Of a DNA stretch of 64,000 nt, positions 8,520-18,234 are shown one piece after another (the first letter of the stretch is position 1; each line of letters begins with the position of its first letter). The notes under the pieces are model-generated. The model did not search any database. It was given only the letters and a program-made list of their open reading frames with translations, and had not been told where the DNA came from. The stretch comes from Symbiodinium natans (lineage: Eukaryota; Sar; Dinophyceae; Suessiales; Symbiodiniaceae): the NCBI GenBank assembly GCA_905221605.1, contig CAJNDS010000202.1, positions 312,001-376,000 on the forward strand, written 5' to 3'. The translations under genes were made by a program, and so were the position numbers.

Positions 8520-9800
8520 TCAGCGCTTCCGCCGACGCAGCTCCTTCTGAAGCTGAGCGGCCAAGTCGTCCTCGCCAAGCTCTGAGGCGGCCCACAAGGA
8601 CATGTGCAACGCTGCAGGCATCATCGCAGAAATGGCAGAAGGAATCTGGGCCACAAGGGCTGGCACTGTCGCAAGCACTTCTGGTGCTGCTTCCTTCAAA
8701 TTCGCAACTGCCCAAAAGCTGTTGGACAAGTCCTGAGGATCAAATTCCCTTACCTTCTGTGGTATGCGCTCTGTGATGGCTGGCACAGCTGTCAGCACCT
8801 GTGGCGCGGCAACTTGCAACTTCGCAGCTGCCCACAGGCTGTTTGACAAAGCTTGAGGAGTCATGCCTTGTACCTTGCGTGGAATGCGCCCTGCAATGGC
8901 TGGCAGAGCCGCCAGTACCTGTGGCGCTGTATCTTGCAGCGTCGCAATGGCCCACAAGCTGTTTGACAAATCCTGAGGATTGAAGTCTCTCACCTTGTGC
9001 GCAATGTGCCCCGCAATAGACTTCGCCGTAGCCCACATGTCTGGCATTTCATCTCTGCACTTGGCCAGTGTCAAAAGGCAGTTTGAGAGACTCTGCGGGT
9101 CCATGGCACCTGCCTTTTTCTGCGTGTACCTCATTAGCTCCATCAACGGACGCTCATCATATCCTTTCACCTTCCCATTCAGCTGGTCATGAAGCTCACC
9201 AACGGCCCAAAGAACCTGCGATGTAGCCCGTGGCAGGAGCTTGCCCTCCTGAAGCATGGCGCGGAGTCGGCTCACCAGCTTTGGCCAAACGTGGCTAGCC
9301 ATGTCACTTGGGCTTAGCTGCCGCCGCTGGCTGAACTTGCCCAATCGGTTCAATGTTGCTGCCATGTGGAAGTAATTGAAGATCGACCCGTCCACTTCCT
9401 TATCCACCAGGCTGAGGATGGCTGCGGCGGGTGCGGCCCTAGAGAGCTTGGTTGTCAGTTCTTTAGCCTCAGCCTCACCGTCGCCATCCCTGCCTCCCCC
9501 ACCAATGAGCGGCTTCTGACCTGCTCTGCCCCTCCGCTCCCGCACCGTCCTTGCCGTCCTGAACCGCGGAGCTGTGCACGCGGGTCGTATTGTTGCAGCT
9601 CCACTCCGGTAGCTTGCGCAACCAGCGAAAAGCCATGGCTTTCCGCCAGAAAGGACGGACATGGCCACAATCATGGCCACTCGAAAGAAACGCCATGCTT
9701 GCCCACTGCCCCAGCCTGAACCAGGGGCCTGTGCCATCACACGGACGTTGACTAAATGGTAGGACAACTTTTGTCGAGCCCAAGCTGGAGCATCCAACAT
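8520..9800 (-). CDS. OPR-repeat (octotricopeptide-like) protein, possibly plastid-targeted
   Basis: Intact 427-codon ORF from the first ATG (9800); a second in-frame ATG is at 9737. The C-terminal 190 residues are five repeats of exactly 40 residues with the core PQxLSNSLWAxAxLQ (roughly residues 234-400), the last one decayed (PAALHMSLWAASEL). Such repeats form helical-hairpin solenoids that bind RNA; OPR proteins typically process or translate organelle mRNAs. If translation starts at 9737, a 13-residue hydrophobic stretch (FFRVAMIVAMSVL) follows, then an Arg/Ser/Ala-rich, acid-poor segment beginning FAGCASYRSG. That looks like a signal peptide plus plastid transit region, which is an inference. 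No RAP domain is visible. The reading frame stays open upstream to 9896, so a 5' exon could be joined. Confidence 0.88.
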   Translation of the reverse strand: MLDAPAWARQKLSYHLVNVRVMAQAPGSGWGSGQAWRFFRVAMIVAMSVLSGGKPWLFAGCASYRSGAATIRPACTAPRFRTARTVRERRGRAGQKPLIGGGGRDGDGEAEAKELTTKLSRAAPAAAILSLVDKEVDGSIFNYFHMAATLNRLGKFSQRRQLSPSDMASHVWPKLVSRLRAMLQEGKLLPRATSQVLWAVGELHDQLNGKVKGYDERPLMELMRYTQKKAGAMDPQSLSNCLLTLAKCRDEMPDMWATAKSIAGHIAHKVRDFNPQDLSNSLWAIATLQDTAPQVLAALPAIAGRIPRKVQGMTPQALSNSLWAAAKLQVAAPQVLTAVPAITERIPQKVREFDPQDLSNSFWAVANLKEAAPEVLATVPALVAQIPSAISAMMPAALHMSLWAASELGEDDLAAQLQKELRRRKR

Positions 9801-9943
9801 ACGTGGCCTACGAGAATGCAATGGCCTGCACCTCTCAGAATGCCCAATAAAGAGCCTTAAGAGAGAACCTTGGACACGGATGATTTGGCTTAATCCCTAA
9901 ACCCTAAACCCTAAACCCTATACCCCCACAACCAAGCGGGTGC

Positions 9944-10016
9944 CTGCGCAAGGCCGAGCCAGCTGCGCCCGCCGCATCCCGGGCCTCCACGCAGGCGAAG
10001 AAGTCGACGACAGTGC
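9944..10016 (-). CDS. Exon of unknown function
   Basis: 73 nt, acceptor TTTGCAG, AG|GC donor. Reads TVVDFFACVEARDAAGAAGS then ALR. Could be a 5' exon joined to the OPR exon or part of another transcript. Confidence 0.65.
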
Positions 10017-10499
10017 CTGCAAACAAGCTTGCCATTCTCTATTCGGGCGTTTGGGGTGTAGGGTTTAGTTAGGGAAAAGGGATTCTACTCTAACAGGGGT
10101 ACCCCTTTTTTGGGAAATACTCTTCTCTAGCCCAAGCCTGCAAGAGCTAATCTGCAAAACCGTGCGCACCAGGCGCACCATGCAACCTTCAAGGCCTACC
10201 CGAGGCATGCCCCATGACCATGGTGTGGGGCAGTTTTTGTGTACGATCGTTTTCGAAGTGGCGTTGGCCTTTTGGGATTTCGTACCTTTTCTTCGTAGGG
10301 GCGAAGGGAACTAGTGCACAGGCACGTGGCCACTTTACTTCTCCATGATCTATGTCTATCCTTTCTGCGGAAATGCTATCAGCATGACCTATCTGGCACG
10401 GTTTGGCCAACCACTGATCCACGCCGTCTCGTATCCGCACGTTGATGCCATGTACATCACGCATTCACATTATACCCACGTATACCAGTGCAAGGTCTG

Positions 10500-10630
10500 G
10501 CAAAAATCCTGAATGTCCTAAACGAAACCCGCCGCTATTCACCATGAGGCTCCCAGCGCCTGTTGGCAAACGGACGAAATGCTCCCAGTGAAGTTCCATC
10601 ACCAGGCTCCCGCGGGACTGCTGCCCCCAT
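10500..10630 (-). CDS. Possible exon
   Basis: Open minus frame reading SRGSLVMELHWEHFVRLPTG after a GCAGCAG acceptor. The frame continues to a TGA at 10465-10467 and reopens beyond it. No family recognised. Confidence 0.3.
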
Positions 10631-11454
10631 GCATCGCCGAAGGCCGTGGAACGCCTCAGGCAAAAATCGCTGAAGCCCATAGCCTAACGCAAGCAAAGCG
10701 ACCTCGTTTTTACACCCTAAACCCTAAACCCTAAACCCTAAACCCTAAACCCTAGCACTTCTCGTTTGCTCTAAAGCGCTTTTCCCGAAGTAGGGGTTCC
10801 TGTGGACGTCAGGCTGCGGCACACCAGACAAAGGAGTTGTTGATGCACACATCTTAACCCGAATCATGCGAACCCCCCCCCCCCCCCACCCACCCACCCA
10901 CCCCCTGCCGCCACCCTAACCCAAAAATCTCAACACATCGATAATGACCTCAACGCCTGGCATCTTCAATCCGAACTTGTGATCCTGGAGCCTGGCTGCA
11001 AGAAGCTTGAGAAGTCTCCGAGAACCTTGGTGGAAGATACGAATTGTTCAGTGCGGGCCTTTCTTTTGTGATTGTGATAGTTTTGCGCAGCACGAGGCAC
11101 TTTGCTTTATGGACTGGTTTGTGCAAGGCATCAGAATGAATGACTCTACTTCTCAAGATGCAAGCCTGAAGCCAGCAACTCTAAACAACACGGCTCTAAA
11201 GCCCAAGCCGCCCCTAACTGCAATCCTTGCACTATAAGACCCAGATCTCGAGGCCTAGCGGGGCCCCCAGAAATCCTAATATCTTAGGGTAGTTACATGG
11301 TCCCTTAGTATGGGCTCTTGAAAGAAGACCCCCTATATACCCCTTGTATATACAGATTAAGGGCCCATACATCAGAACCCTTTAAAGAGGGTAAGAGACC
11401 CCATATTAAGAGCCCAGGAAACTACCCTAAGATAAACGCCCTCCAGAAATTCCG

Positions 11455-11530
11455 CCCTAAACCCTAAACCCTAAACCCTAAACTTTAACCCTAAACCCTA
11501 AACCCTTGACCCTAAACCCTAAACCCTAAG
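11455..11530. repeat. CCCTAAA array
   Basis: About ten heptads with one AACTTTAAC interruption. Confidence 0.9.
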
Positions 11531-11590
11531 CAAAGCCCTAGAAGAGCGCTGTGCTCTCCCTCTTTGCTCCAGGGACCGACTGGAAGGTAC

Positions 11591-11650
11591 CCCTCCACTC
11601 CGGCAGGGCATCGCGCAGATTCATCAGCACCTTAGCTGCTGAGTTCAGGC
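11591..11650 (-). CDS. Exon of unknown function
   Basis: 60 nt = 2 + 19 codons + 1, donor GTACC. The acceptor AG belongs to a variant heptad (CCCTAAG|GC) at the edge of the array 11654-11695. Reads LNSAAKVLMNLRDALPEWR. Confidence 0.7.
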
Positions 11651-11653
11651 CTT

Positions 11654-11695
11654 AGGGTTTAGGGTTTAGGGTTTAGGGTTCAGGGTTCAGGGTTG
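11654..11695. repeat. TTTAGGG array abutting an exon
   Basis: Six units (two TTCAGGG). Its first unit, TTAGGG, supplies the acceptor AG of exon 11591-11650 in the minus sense. Confidence 0.9.
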
Positions 11696-11699
11696 ATAA

Positions 11700-11790
11700 G
11701 CCCCCCCAAAAGTGTACACTTTCAGTTCTATAGGGGGGTTAGAGTATCCCAAAAAATGTAAAGTGTACTCAGCTACTGAGGCACTGGGGC
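11700..11790. mobile_element. Small palindrome with AGTGTACACTTT arms
   Basis: AAAAGTGTACACTTTCAG pairs with AAAATGTAAAGTGTACTCAG around a TATAGGGGGG loop. A related hairpin is at 52972-53030. Confidence 0.5.
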
Positions 11791-11832
11791 TCGGGAGAGC
11801 TGGCCAACCACATGCTGGACCATCTCCTGCAG

Positions 11833-11880
11833 GGTTTAGGGTTTAGGGTTTAGGGTTTAGGGTTTAGGGTTTAGGGTTTA
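11833..11880. repeat. TTTAGGG array
   Basis: Seven heptads. Confidence 0.9.
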
Positions 11881-11891
11881 AGGCTTAGGGC

Positions 11892-11932
11892 TGCTTCCTC
11901 TCGGTGCTTCTTGAAGGCTTCGCAGTAATCTC
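11892..11932 (-). CDS. Short exon of unknown function
   Basis: Acceptor ATTTCCAG, then GA + DYCEAFKKHREEAA. The phase accepts the single base left by exon 12108-12209. The 3' boundary is uncertain (GA donors are possible). Confidence 0.55.
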
Positions 11933-12107
11933 CTGGAAATCAAGCGCCCTGCTACCCCAGTCCTTTCCATACAAGAGTTTGAGGCTTAGAGGGTTCGGGC
12001 TTTTAGGTTTTGAGAGCAGATCCTCCCAAAGCCCTCCTAAACCCTCAACCCTGAACCCTAAACCCTAAACCCTAAACCCTAAGGGGGGTCCTCCTTGTCC
12101 ATCACAC

Positions 12108-12209
12108 AGACGGCAGACCCTGGCTGATGCCAGAGGCCGCTGGTCTCGGCAGCGAGGGCGTGGGCCATCTCCACCTTGAGAGCACGTTTCTGGCGGCCTT
12201 TGGTGCCCA
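12108..12209 (-). CDS. Exon of unknown function
   Basis: 102 nt = 2 + 33 codons + 1. Begins directly after the P1 terminus CCTCCAAG and ends at a GT donor. Contains GTKGRQKRALKVEMAHALAA and ETSGLWHQPGSAV. Confidence 0.78.
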
Positions 12210-12314
12210 CTTGGAGGTTCATGGTACTTATTAACCCTAAACCCTAAACCCTAAAAACCAAAACCCTAAACCCTAAACCCTAAATTAGCTTACAAGCACC
12301 ATGAGCTTCCAAGC
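12210..12314 (-). mobile_element. P1 element that is exactly an intron (introner-like)
   Basis: 105-nt intron; on the minus strand it starts GCTTGGAAGCTCATGG and ends CATGAACCTCCAAG. The P1 termini give a GC donor and AG acceptor. CA flanks the element core on both sides. Nearly the whole interior is CCCTAAA heptads. Joining the flanking exons restores one frame (T + TG =Leu). Confidence 0.82.
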
Positions 12315-12375
12315 AGGGATCTTCTAGGTTGGCCTTGGTGCACCCTCCGAAAAGCACGTAGAGGACCCCGTGAAA
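12315..12375 (-). CDS. Exon of unknown function
   Basis: 61 nt = 20 codons + 1, acceptor TGAGAG. Reads FHGVLYVLFGGCTKANLEDP, continued as Leu-Gly-Thr-Lys across the P1 intron. Confidence 0.75.
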
Positions 12376-12408
12376 CTCTCAAAAGAGAGAAAACTATGCA
12401 CTATCCCA

Positions 12409-12521
12409 ACTAGGCTGCCCAGTAACCTAGGCTTAAAAAGGGTGCCCTTTTTTGCTTAAAGGGGTTTACAAGGGAACCTAACCCCCCAAAAAGGATACAA
12501 GGGTACTACCGGGCATCCTAG
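12409..12521. mobile_element. P6 palindromic element
   Basis: ACTAGGCTGCCCAGTAACC ... GGTACTACCGGGCATCCTAG inverted ends, with AAGGGTGCCCTTTTTT and AACCTAACCCCCC arms. CA is present on both sides. Closely related to 19346-19460. Confidence 0.82.
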
Positions 12522-13174
12522 CCAAGGGCCCAGGAAGCGGTCGATTCTAAAAAGCTGAAGTCCCAAGAGTCAAGTTCGGAGCGCAAGTTCGGTCCAAGTT
12601 CTGAATCCGAACCTCCCCCCCCCCCCCCCCGTGTGTAGGTTGCCCAGCAATATAGGAGCCAAAAGCGAGCCGTTCTGGATTCCTGGAGTTTATAAAAGAA
12701 TCGAGCCGAAACAAGGGGAAAAAAGGGCCCGCTAGGCATCTTCACACTGTGACTGGACCCCCCAGGTATGCAACCAAAAAACCCAGAACCTACAAAAAGG
12801 ACCATTGTTTTACTTAGTTTGGGGGTATAGGAAGGGCTTATAGGGCTTAGGGGCCAGGGTGGTTTAGGGCTTAGGGTTCAGATTGTTTTGCCCAGGGCAA
12901 TCTGAGTCGCTACCGGCCGGTTCTCCGGGAGGGTCGTTGCAGCTTGATCCAAGGCAAGCAAGGCTTCCTTCGAAGGGTTTGAGACTTAGGGTTTGGGGTT
13001 TGGGGTTTAGGGTTTCGGGTTTGGGGTTTAGCGCTGCGTTCTTCCGAGGGTTTACTTACCCTAAACCCTAAACCCTAAACCCTAAACCCTAAACACTTTT
13101 AGGTTTCGGGCCGAAGGTCTTTGGGAGTGGATCGGCCAGGGATGAAGACTCGTACCCCCAAGGTTGCACCCCTA

Positions 13175-13300
13175 AAGGGTTTGGGGTTTAGGGGGTTTAG
13201 GGTTAGGGGGTTTAGGGTTTAGGGTTTAGGGTTTAGGGTTTAGGGTTAGGGGGTTTAGGGTTTAGGGTTAGGAGGTTTAGGGTTTAGGGCTTGATATACT
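13175..13300. repeat. TTTAGGG array with TTTAGGGGG variants
   Basis: Blocks of heptads separated by TTAGGGGG units; the local period shifts between 7 and 8. Confidence 0.9.
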
Positions 13301-13380
13301 CCTAATGTGGCCCTTATTATTCCTTTAGGGATCCCGAAGAAGGGACCCCAAAACCCCTACAACCTTAAGGGTCCAAGGTA

Positions 13381-13477
13381 GAACCCCTAAACCCTAAACC
13401 CTAAACCCTAAACCCTAAACCCTAAACCCTAAACCCTAAACCCTAAACCCTAAACCCTAAACCCTAAACCCTAAACC
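13381..13477. repeat. CCCTAAA array
   Basis: About 13 perfect units, in opposite orientation to the preceding array. Confidence 0.95.
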
Positions 13478-13505
13478 CGACCCTAAGGGCAGTACGGCCT
13501 TATAC

Positions 13506-13544
13506 AAGGTCTTTGCGGGCAAACCCGGCTGTGGTGTAGGGCTT
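13506..13544 (-). CDS. Micro-exon
   Basis: 39 nt = 13 codons (KPYTTAGFARKDL), acceptor TAGCAG, donor GTATAAGG. Lies between two heptad arrays. Confidence 0.55.
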
Positions 13545-13566
13545 CTGCTACGGAAGGCCTGGGCTG

Positions 13567-13703
13567 AACTAAACCCTAAACCCTAAACCCTAAACCCTAA
13601 ACCCTAAACCCTAAACCCCTAAACCCTAAACCCTAAACCCTAAACCCGAAACCCTAAACCCTAAACCCTGAACCCTAAACCCTAAACCCCAAACCCTAAA
13701 CTC
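13567..13703. repeat. CCCTAAA array
   Basis: About 19 units with scattered CCCCAAA and CCCGAAA variants. Confidence 0.95.
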
Positions 13704-13721
13704 TGGTACCCTAGCACTCCT

Positions 13722-13772
13722 TCGCAGTCACTGCCGGTCCGAAGTGGTGCAGGACGGCCGACCTTGATGTGG
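13722..13772 (-). CDS. Probable exon
   Basis: After acceptor ACTAG the frame reads RSAVLHHFGPAVTAKE up to a possible GA donor. Short and unrecognised. Confidence 0.4.
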
Positions 13773-14339
13773 CTAGTTCTCCAAGTTAAACAGTTACTCT
13801 TTTTTGCTCAAGAAACCCCCTTAAAAATATGATTTGAAAAACGAAAAAACCCATGTACTGACCTGAAAAGGATAATTTTGGCGGGGTCTCTGAAGCAAAT
13901 CGTAGGTCAGAGTCCGTTTTTGGGTCCTATAAAGTACGGTGCCCTGAGAAAGAGGAGCCCAAAACGGACCCTGATTGCAGAACTACCCTGCCTGCGGCAG
14001 GTATAGGGTTTAGGGATTTCTCCCTTCCTGCACGGGTTCTCATGAACACGAAAAGGCGGCTTCGGATTGTAGGATTAAGGGTCGAGGGTGCGATTGCTGG
14101 GTATCAATAGTAGGGATCCTGACGCTTAGGGCGCCCAAGATCATCATCGAGAACCCCCTTTGAAAAGCTCCTCAACCGCAACAGCCCCTAGAACCCAGAA
14201 CCCTGGAAGCCTTCAAGCCTGCACCCTGTCCACTAACGCTCAGCTTTCAAACCCCGACATGCCCCTAAGCCGTGAACCCTAAACAACCCCTAAACCTCTG
14301 TAAAGCCTAGACCCGAAAGCCTAAAGCTTCTGGAAGCCT

Positions 14340-14455
14340 AGAACCCTAAACCCTATACCCTCCCTAAACCCTAAAACCCTAAAACCCTAAACCCTTTTTT
14401 TCCCCTAAAACCCTAAACCCTAAACCCTAAAACCCCTAAACCCTAAACCCTAAAC
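14340..14455. repeat. Degenerate CCCTAAA array
   Basis: Mix of CCCTAAA, CCCTAAAA and CCCCTAAA units interrupted by a T7C4 run. Confidence 0.85.
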
Positions 14456-14504
14456 CTCACCCTCTCTAAGCTGGGCCAAGAAGCTGCGCTTCGGCACTGG
14501 GCAC

Positions 14505-14567
14505 CTGGGCGGTTTTCAGCTCCGCGCAGAAGTGTGCCAAGTCGGAGTGGAGCTTGCTACTGCCGGC
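14505..14567 (-). CDS. Exon of unknown function
   Basis: 63 nt = 21 codons in phase 0-0, acceptor TGCGAG, donor GTGCCC. Reads GSSKLHSDLAHFCAELKTAQ. Phase matches the upstream exon 15461-15536. Confidence 0.75.
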
Positions 14568-14621
14568 CTCGCAAGGCTCGTAGGGTTTAGGGTTTAGGGT
14601 TTAGGGTTAGGGTTTAGGGAG

Positions 14622-14737
14622 ACTAGATTCACGAGTAAGCTAGGAATAAAAAGGGAACCCTTTTTGGTTCTAAAGGGGCCGATAAGGGAACCTAAGCCCT
14701 AAGCAAAAGGTGTAAGGGCCTACTCTGGGTCCTAGTG
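14622..14737. mobile_element. P7 palindromic element
   Basis: GACTAGATTCACGAGTAAGC ... CTACTCTGGGTCCTAGTG with internal AATAAAAAGGGAACCCTTTTT. Other copies: 48457-48563, 57855-57960, 60826-60957 and a decayed one near 18870-18980. Confidence 0.72.
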
Positions 14738-14906
14738 TAGGATTTATGGGAGGACTTAGGATGTAGAAACAAGGATCATACAGCGTTTAAGGTTCAGATG
14801 TTTTTTTTTTGGCAGGGTCTGGGGTTAGGGGTTCAAAGGACCTATCACCAGAGATTGAGCTTCTCACCAGGAACAAGGGGACCTGAAGCAGACTCCTTAC
14901 CAGTTG

Positions 14907-15008
14907 CCTGGGACTCTATTCACCTATTCACCTACAGTTTAGTAGTAACTACTCTTTAGTAGGTAATTAGGTATAACCTATAAAACTGTAGGTAAAGAGG
15001 ATCCCAGG
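14907..15008. mobile_element. P4 palindromic element
   Basis: CCTGGGACTCTATTCACC ... GGTAAAGAGGATCCCAGG, with TAGTAGTAACTAC and TTAGTAGGT arms inside. Confidence 0.8.
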
Positions 15009-15117
15009 TGAACCTCTGCCACTGTCGTACAGCAAGCTGGGAGAAGTGAATTGCGGCTGTGTAGGGTTCTTGGCAAGTCAAGACGAGAAGAAGGCTGGCA
15101 CACCATGGCAAAGACTG

Positions 15118-15207
15118 CTGGGACTCTATTTACCTACCGTTTAGTAGTAACTACCCTCTATTAGTAGGTACAACACATAGAACTGTAGGTATAAAGAGGG
15201 TTCCAGG
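15118..15207. mobile_element. P4 palindromic element
   Basis: CTGGGACTCTATTTACCTAC ... GTAGGTATAAAGAGGGTTCC. Second copy of the family within 210 bp. Confidence 0.8.
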
Positions 15208-15383
15208 TTAAGATTGAGAGAGCAAAGACCCGAGTGCTGGACAATCATGTGTTCAGCGTCGAAAAACTCCAAATTCCAATCCCGAAGAGCCCTACGCAAT
15301 ATAAAGCTTATGCACCCCCTAATTGAAGGTACACCGGGGATGTCCCTGAAACCTACAAACCCATGGAACATGAACGTATCGGC

Positions 15384-15446
15384 TAACCCTAAACCCTAAA
15401 CCCTAAACCCTAAACCCTAAACCCTAAACCCTAAACCCTAAACCCC
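15384..15446. repeat. CCCTAAA array
   Basis: Nine units, ending 15 bp before the exon 15461-15536. Confidence 0.95.
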
Positions 15447-15460
15447 AGCAACCCCCCCAC

Positions 15461-15536
15461 CTTGTGCGCAAACCTCTCCATCAGCTTGGCCAGCTCACTG
15501 CTGTTCCGTGCCAGCAGCTCCCCAAAGCCATCCTCG
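15461..15536 (-). CDS. Exon of unknown function (amphipathic helix)
   Basis: 76 nt = 1 + 25 codons; acceptor CCCTAAG|C is a variant heptad, donor AAG|GTGGGG. Reads EDGFGELLARNSSELAKLME then RFAHK. Confidence 0.8.
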
Positions 15537-15548
15537 CTTAGGGTTTAC

Positions 15549-15694
15549 GTGGGACCCTCTTTACCTAGAGTATTATGGGTTCTACCTACTAGGTAAAAAA
15601 ATTAGGGTCTACCTAGAGTATTATGGGTTATACCTATACGAATTAAAAAAATAAGGGTAGTTACTACTCAACTGCAGCGAAATAGAGTCCCAGG
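15549..15694. mobile_element. P4 palindromic element, long variant
   Basis: GTGGGACCCTCTTTACC ... GCGAAATAGAGTCCCAGG. CTACCTAGAGTATTATGGGT is duplicated inside. Confidence 0.7.
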
Positions 15695-16045
15695 CAGGGT
15701 TCAGGGACGAGGGTTGAAGGTCTTGAGCTTAGGGGCTTTGAACGAGGCATGTGGGAGAGACAGGGTGAAGAGAGATTCTGGGATTTGAGCTTGTTAGGGC
15801 TTCATTAGCCTATGAAGTTTACAGGGCATAGGTTTTAGTGGCCTTAGCCGGGACCTTGGGCTAGTAACCTTACTCTTACGTCCCCTGGAAGTATAGGGTT
15901 GAATGGTTAAATGAGGCCTAGAGCGTACTACAAACTTCTTAAGAAGCCCCCCAAAAATGCCAAGCATTCCCCCTTGTAAGGGTAAGACAGGGAATATTGT
16001 GCTTTATTTTTTGGGGGGGTTCTTAGGCAAATAGTAGGTTATAGA

Positions 16046-16185
16046 CTGGGATGTTCCCCAGCAACCCCCTAGTAGAATCCCTATTAAGGGCTGTTCGTAC
16101 TAAGGGGGAACATCCTAATTCATAGGGATGTTGGAATCCCTATTAAGGACTCTTAGCATAAGGGGGAAAGGGGGAACATCCTGAT
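16046..16185. mobile_element. P3 composite element
   Basis: CTGGGATGTTCCCC start, then two GGGGGAACATCCT ends (about 16110 and 16180) with ATCCCTATTAAGG arms repeated, so one copy appears inserted in or joined to another. Confidence 0.65.
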
Positions 16186-16233
16186 TAAACCCTTACTAAA
16201 CCCTAAACCCTAAACCAGTGAAGCCCCAACAGC

Positions 16234-16296
16234 CTCCAAGTGGAGCTCGGCAAAGTTGGCGACGCCGCACTGCTGACAGATCGCCGCCTCGCTCCT
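16234..16296 (-). CDS. Exon with CxxC
   Basis: 63 nt = 21 codons phase 0-0, acceptor CCGCAG, AG|GC donor. Reads RSEAAICQQCGVANFAELHL then E. A single CxxC pair hints at metal binding but is not diagnostic. Confidence 0.75.
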
Positions 16297-16827
16297 CTGC
16301 GGGCTTTTTGGAGGGCTTTTCTCAGGGTTTTTGAAGGGTTTTGAGGTGTATTTGGGAGTTTTTCAGGGTTTCTTTAAGGGTTTTGGGGTTTCTTTGAGGT
16401 TTTTGAGGGTATTTGGAGGGTTTTTTTTTTGTCAGGGCTCTTTCAGGGTCTTGAAGGTATCTTGAGGTGTTTTTGTTTGCTTTCATTCAGGGCTTCTACG
16501 GGCTTTTTTAGGGCTTGGGGTTGTCTAGGGGCCGGCCGGTGGTCGACCCAGTGACTTGTGACTTCTTATCGTAAAAAGCAGAGGATCTGCTCACATAAGC
16601 CTCAAACCCTAAGTCCTAAAAGGCTAAAGCTCTAAACCCTGAAACCCTAAAACTCTAAACCCCAAAACTCTAAACTCTCCAACCGTGAAACACTGAAGGT
16701 CCTAAAGCCCTAAGCTGCCATCACTGCAGCGAAAGCAACTGGAGGCCTCAGCCCTGTAACCACCCAAAGCCAGGGAATCCTGCTTTACACAACAAAACCT
16801 GAAACCCAAACCCTACCTAAACCCACA

Positions 16828-16893
16828 AAAGTATGTAGAAGAATGGTCCTTTTATGGGTTTTGGGCCATTTTTGTTACATACTTTTGCGGGTC
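16828..16893. mobile_element. Small hairpin, AAAAGTATGTA arms
   Basis: CACAAAAGTATGTAGAAGAA pairs with TTTTTGTTACATACTTTTGC. A diverged relative is at 34849-34922. Confidence 0.55.
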
Positions 16894-16938
16894 CAGGTAA
16901 GCCCGAAACCAACCCTGCAACACTGCGCTCCGACCCAC

Positions 16939-16990
16939 GGCCGTGAGCAAGTCAGCAAGGCCCACGTCGTTCTCCGCCAGCGACAGCAGC
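16939..16990 (-). CDS. Probable exon (Leu-rich)
   Basis: After CCTAAG the frame reads LLSLAENDVGLADLLTA to donor GTGGGT. The pattern LxxLxLxxN resembles leucine-rich repeats, but one unit is not enough to assign. Confidence 0.5.
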
Positions 16991-17183
16991 CTTAGGCCAG
17001 CAGATGCTTCGGCGTCCCGCAGGTTGGTTCAATGGGGCTATAAGGGTTTAGGGTGTAGGGTTTAGGGTTTAGGGTTCCAGAACGCCGCGTGTGAGGAAAT
17101 ATCTTGGTGTAACCAGTCACAAGGGATCATCCCCGCGAGAGCCCCAACCGAACGCACCGCTGTGCAGCATGTGAGCTTGAAGG

Positions 17184-17299
17184 CTTGTTAGCCCAGTAAC
17201 CGTGTTATATTAAGGGTACCCTTTTTGGGGTTGGTCCCTGTAAAGGGAACCCTAAAGTAAACCTTGAACCAAACAAAGGGAAAGGGTACCACTGGGCTC
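17184..17299 (-). mobile_element. P2 element, probably an intron
   Basis: On the minus strand: CTTTC|GAGCCCAGTGG ... GGGCTAACAAG|C, the same layout as 577-750 but with GA in place of the GC donor. Contains heptad-like CCCTAAAG. Flanking sequence is open in one frame across it. Confidence 0.65.
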
Positions 17300-17395
17300 G
17301 AAAGCCCATGCAAGATGGATCCCCATCTTTCAATCAGCATGCGCCCGTTAATTGCCAGGCCTTGCTCCTCCACAAAATGGTTTAGGGATTTTCTT
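17300..17395 (-). CDS. Probable exon
   Basis: Minus strand reads NHFVEEQGLAINGRMLIERW and GSILHGL up to the P2 terminus. The 5' boundary is not settled. Confidence 0.5.
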
Positions 17396-17809
17396 GCCAC
17401 CCGTCTAGCCGCAGCACTGCGGGGTAACTGGTCGGAGCTGGGCGAAAGACCCTGAAAGGATCGATGGTTTAGGGAGTTAGGGGTTTAGGGTTCGGGGTTT
17501 GCGGGTCCATATATTCCAAACTCAACCCCAATCATTCGAGGAGCGATGCGTTCAACTGCTCCCGCAAATGCTGAACCACGGTGGCCTCACTCTCGCCTGG
17601 GCAGCGCGTGCTCTGTTTTCATGCCCCTCACTGCCAGCAAAAGAGGAAACCAAGAAGCAGAAGACGGTTGCCCACTGAGGACTAAACCCCTTCGCAACGG
17701 GCCTTCTCGAATTCACTCTTTCTACCTTGAACACTGATATCAGGACATGGGCTCCAAGCCAATCAAGCGCCAAACCCCAAAATTTAGGGGCCCTTTGAGT
17801 TGACACATG

Positions 17810-17960
17810 CTTGGAGGTCCATGGTACTTACTAACCAATTAAAACTGTACTTATAACCCCACTTGTAACACCCCTAAAGGGCCTTACAGGGGTTATCCCT
17901 ATTAGAAGTAGGGTTATAAGCCCAGTTATAAGTGGTTATTAAGTCCCATGAACCTCCAAG
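17810..17960. mobile_element. P1 element, complete
   Basis: CTTGGAGGTCCATGGTACTT ... ATGAACCTCCAAG; TG on both sides. About 95% like the 7311-7463 copy by eye. Confidence 0.88.
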
Positions 17961-18234
17961 TGCCTCTTCGAAGGGATGCCGGGGGCTTTTTGGGGGAATG
18001 CCGGAAGCCAGAAGGGGGCCCAAACCCCAACCCAGGGCTCAAAGCCTTAATCTCTGCGAGTCTGTACGCTGCAGCGCTCTGTAGAAATCTCAGGTAGCCT
18101 CAAGTACTTCGGGGGGGGCTCCATTGTAAGGTAACCCCTATAGAAGCTCAAACCCTAAACCCAAAGAGCCAGAAGAGGGTTAAGAAGGGTTCCCTTTTAA
18201 GGGCGCCCCCCTTGTCCCTAAACCCTATAAATCC

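Noticed and set aside
8168-8776. 202-codon plus-strand ORF
   Set aside because: Its second half is antisense to the OPR repeats and the first half overlaps the exon 8086-8153; a shadow.
10189-10680. Two same-frame ORFs separated by one TGA, as a pseudogene or stop-codon readthrough
   Set aside because: No recognisable protein and no reason to join them; only the first part is listed, as a low-confidence exon.
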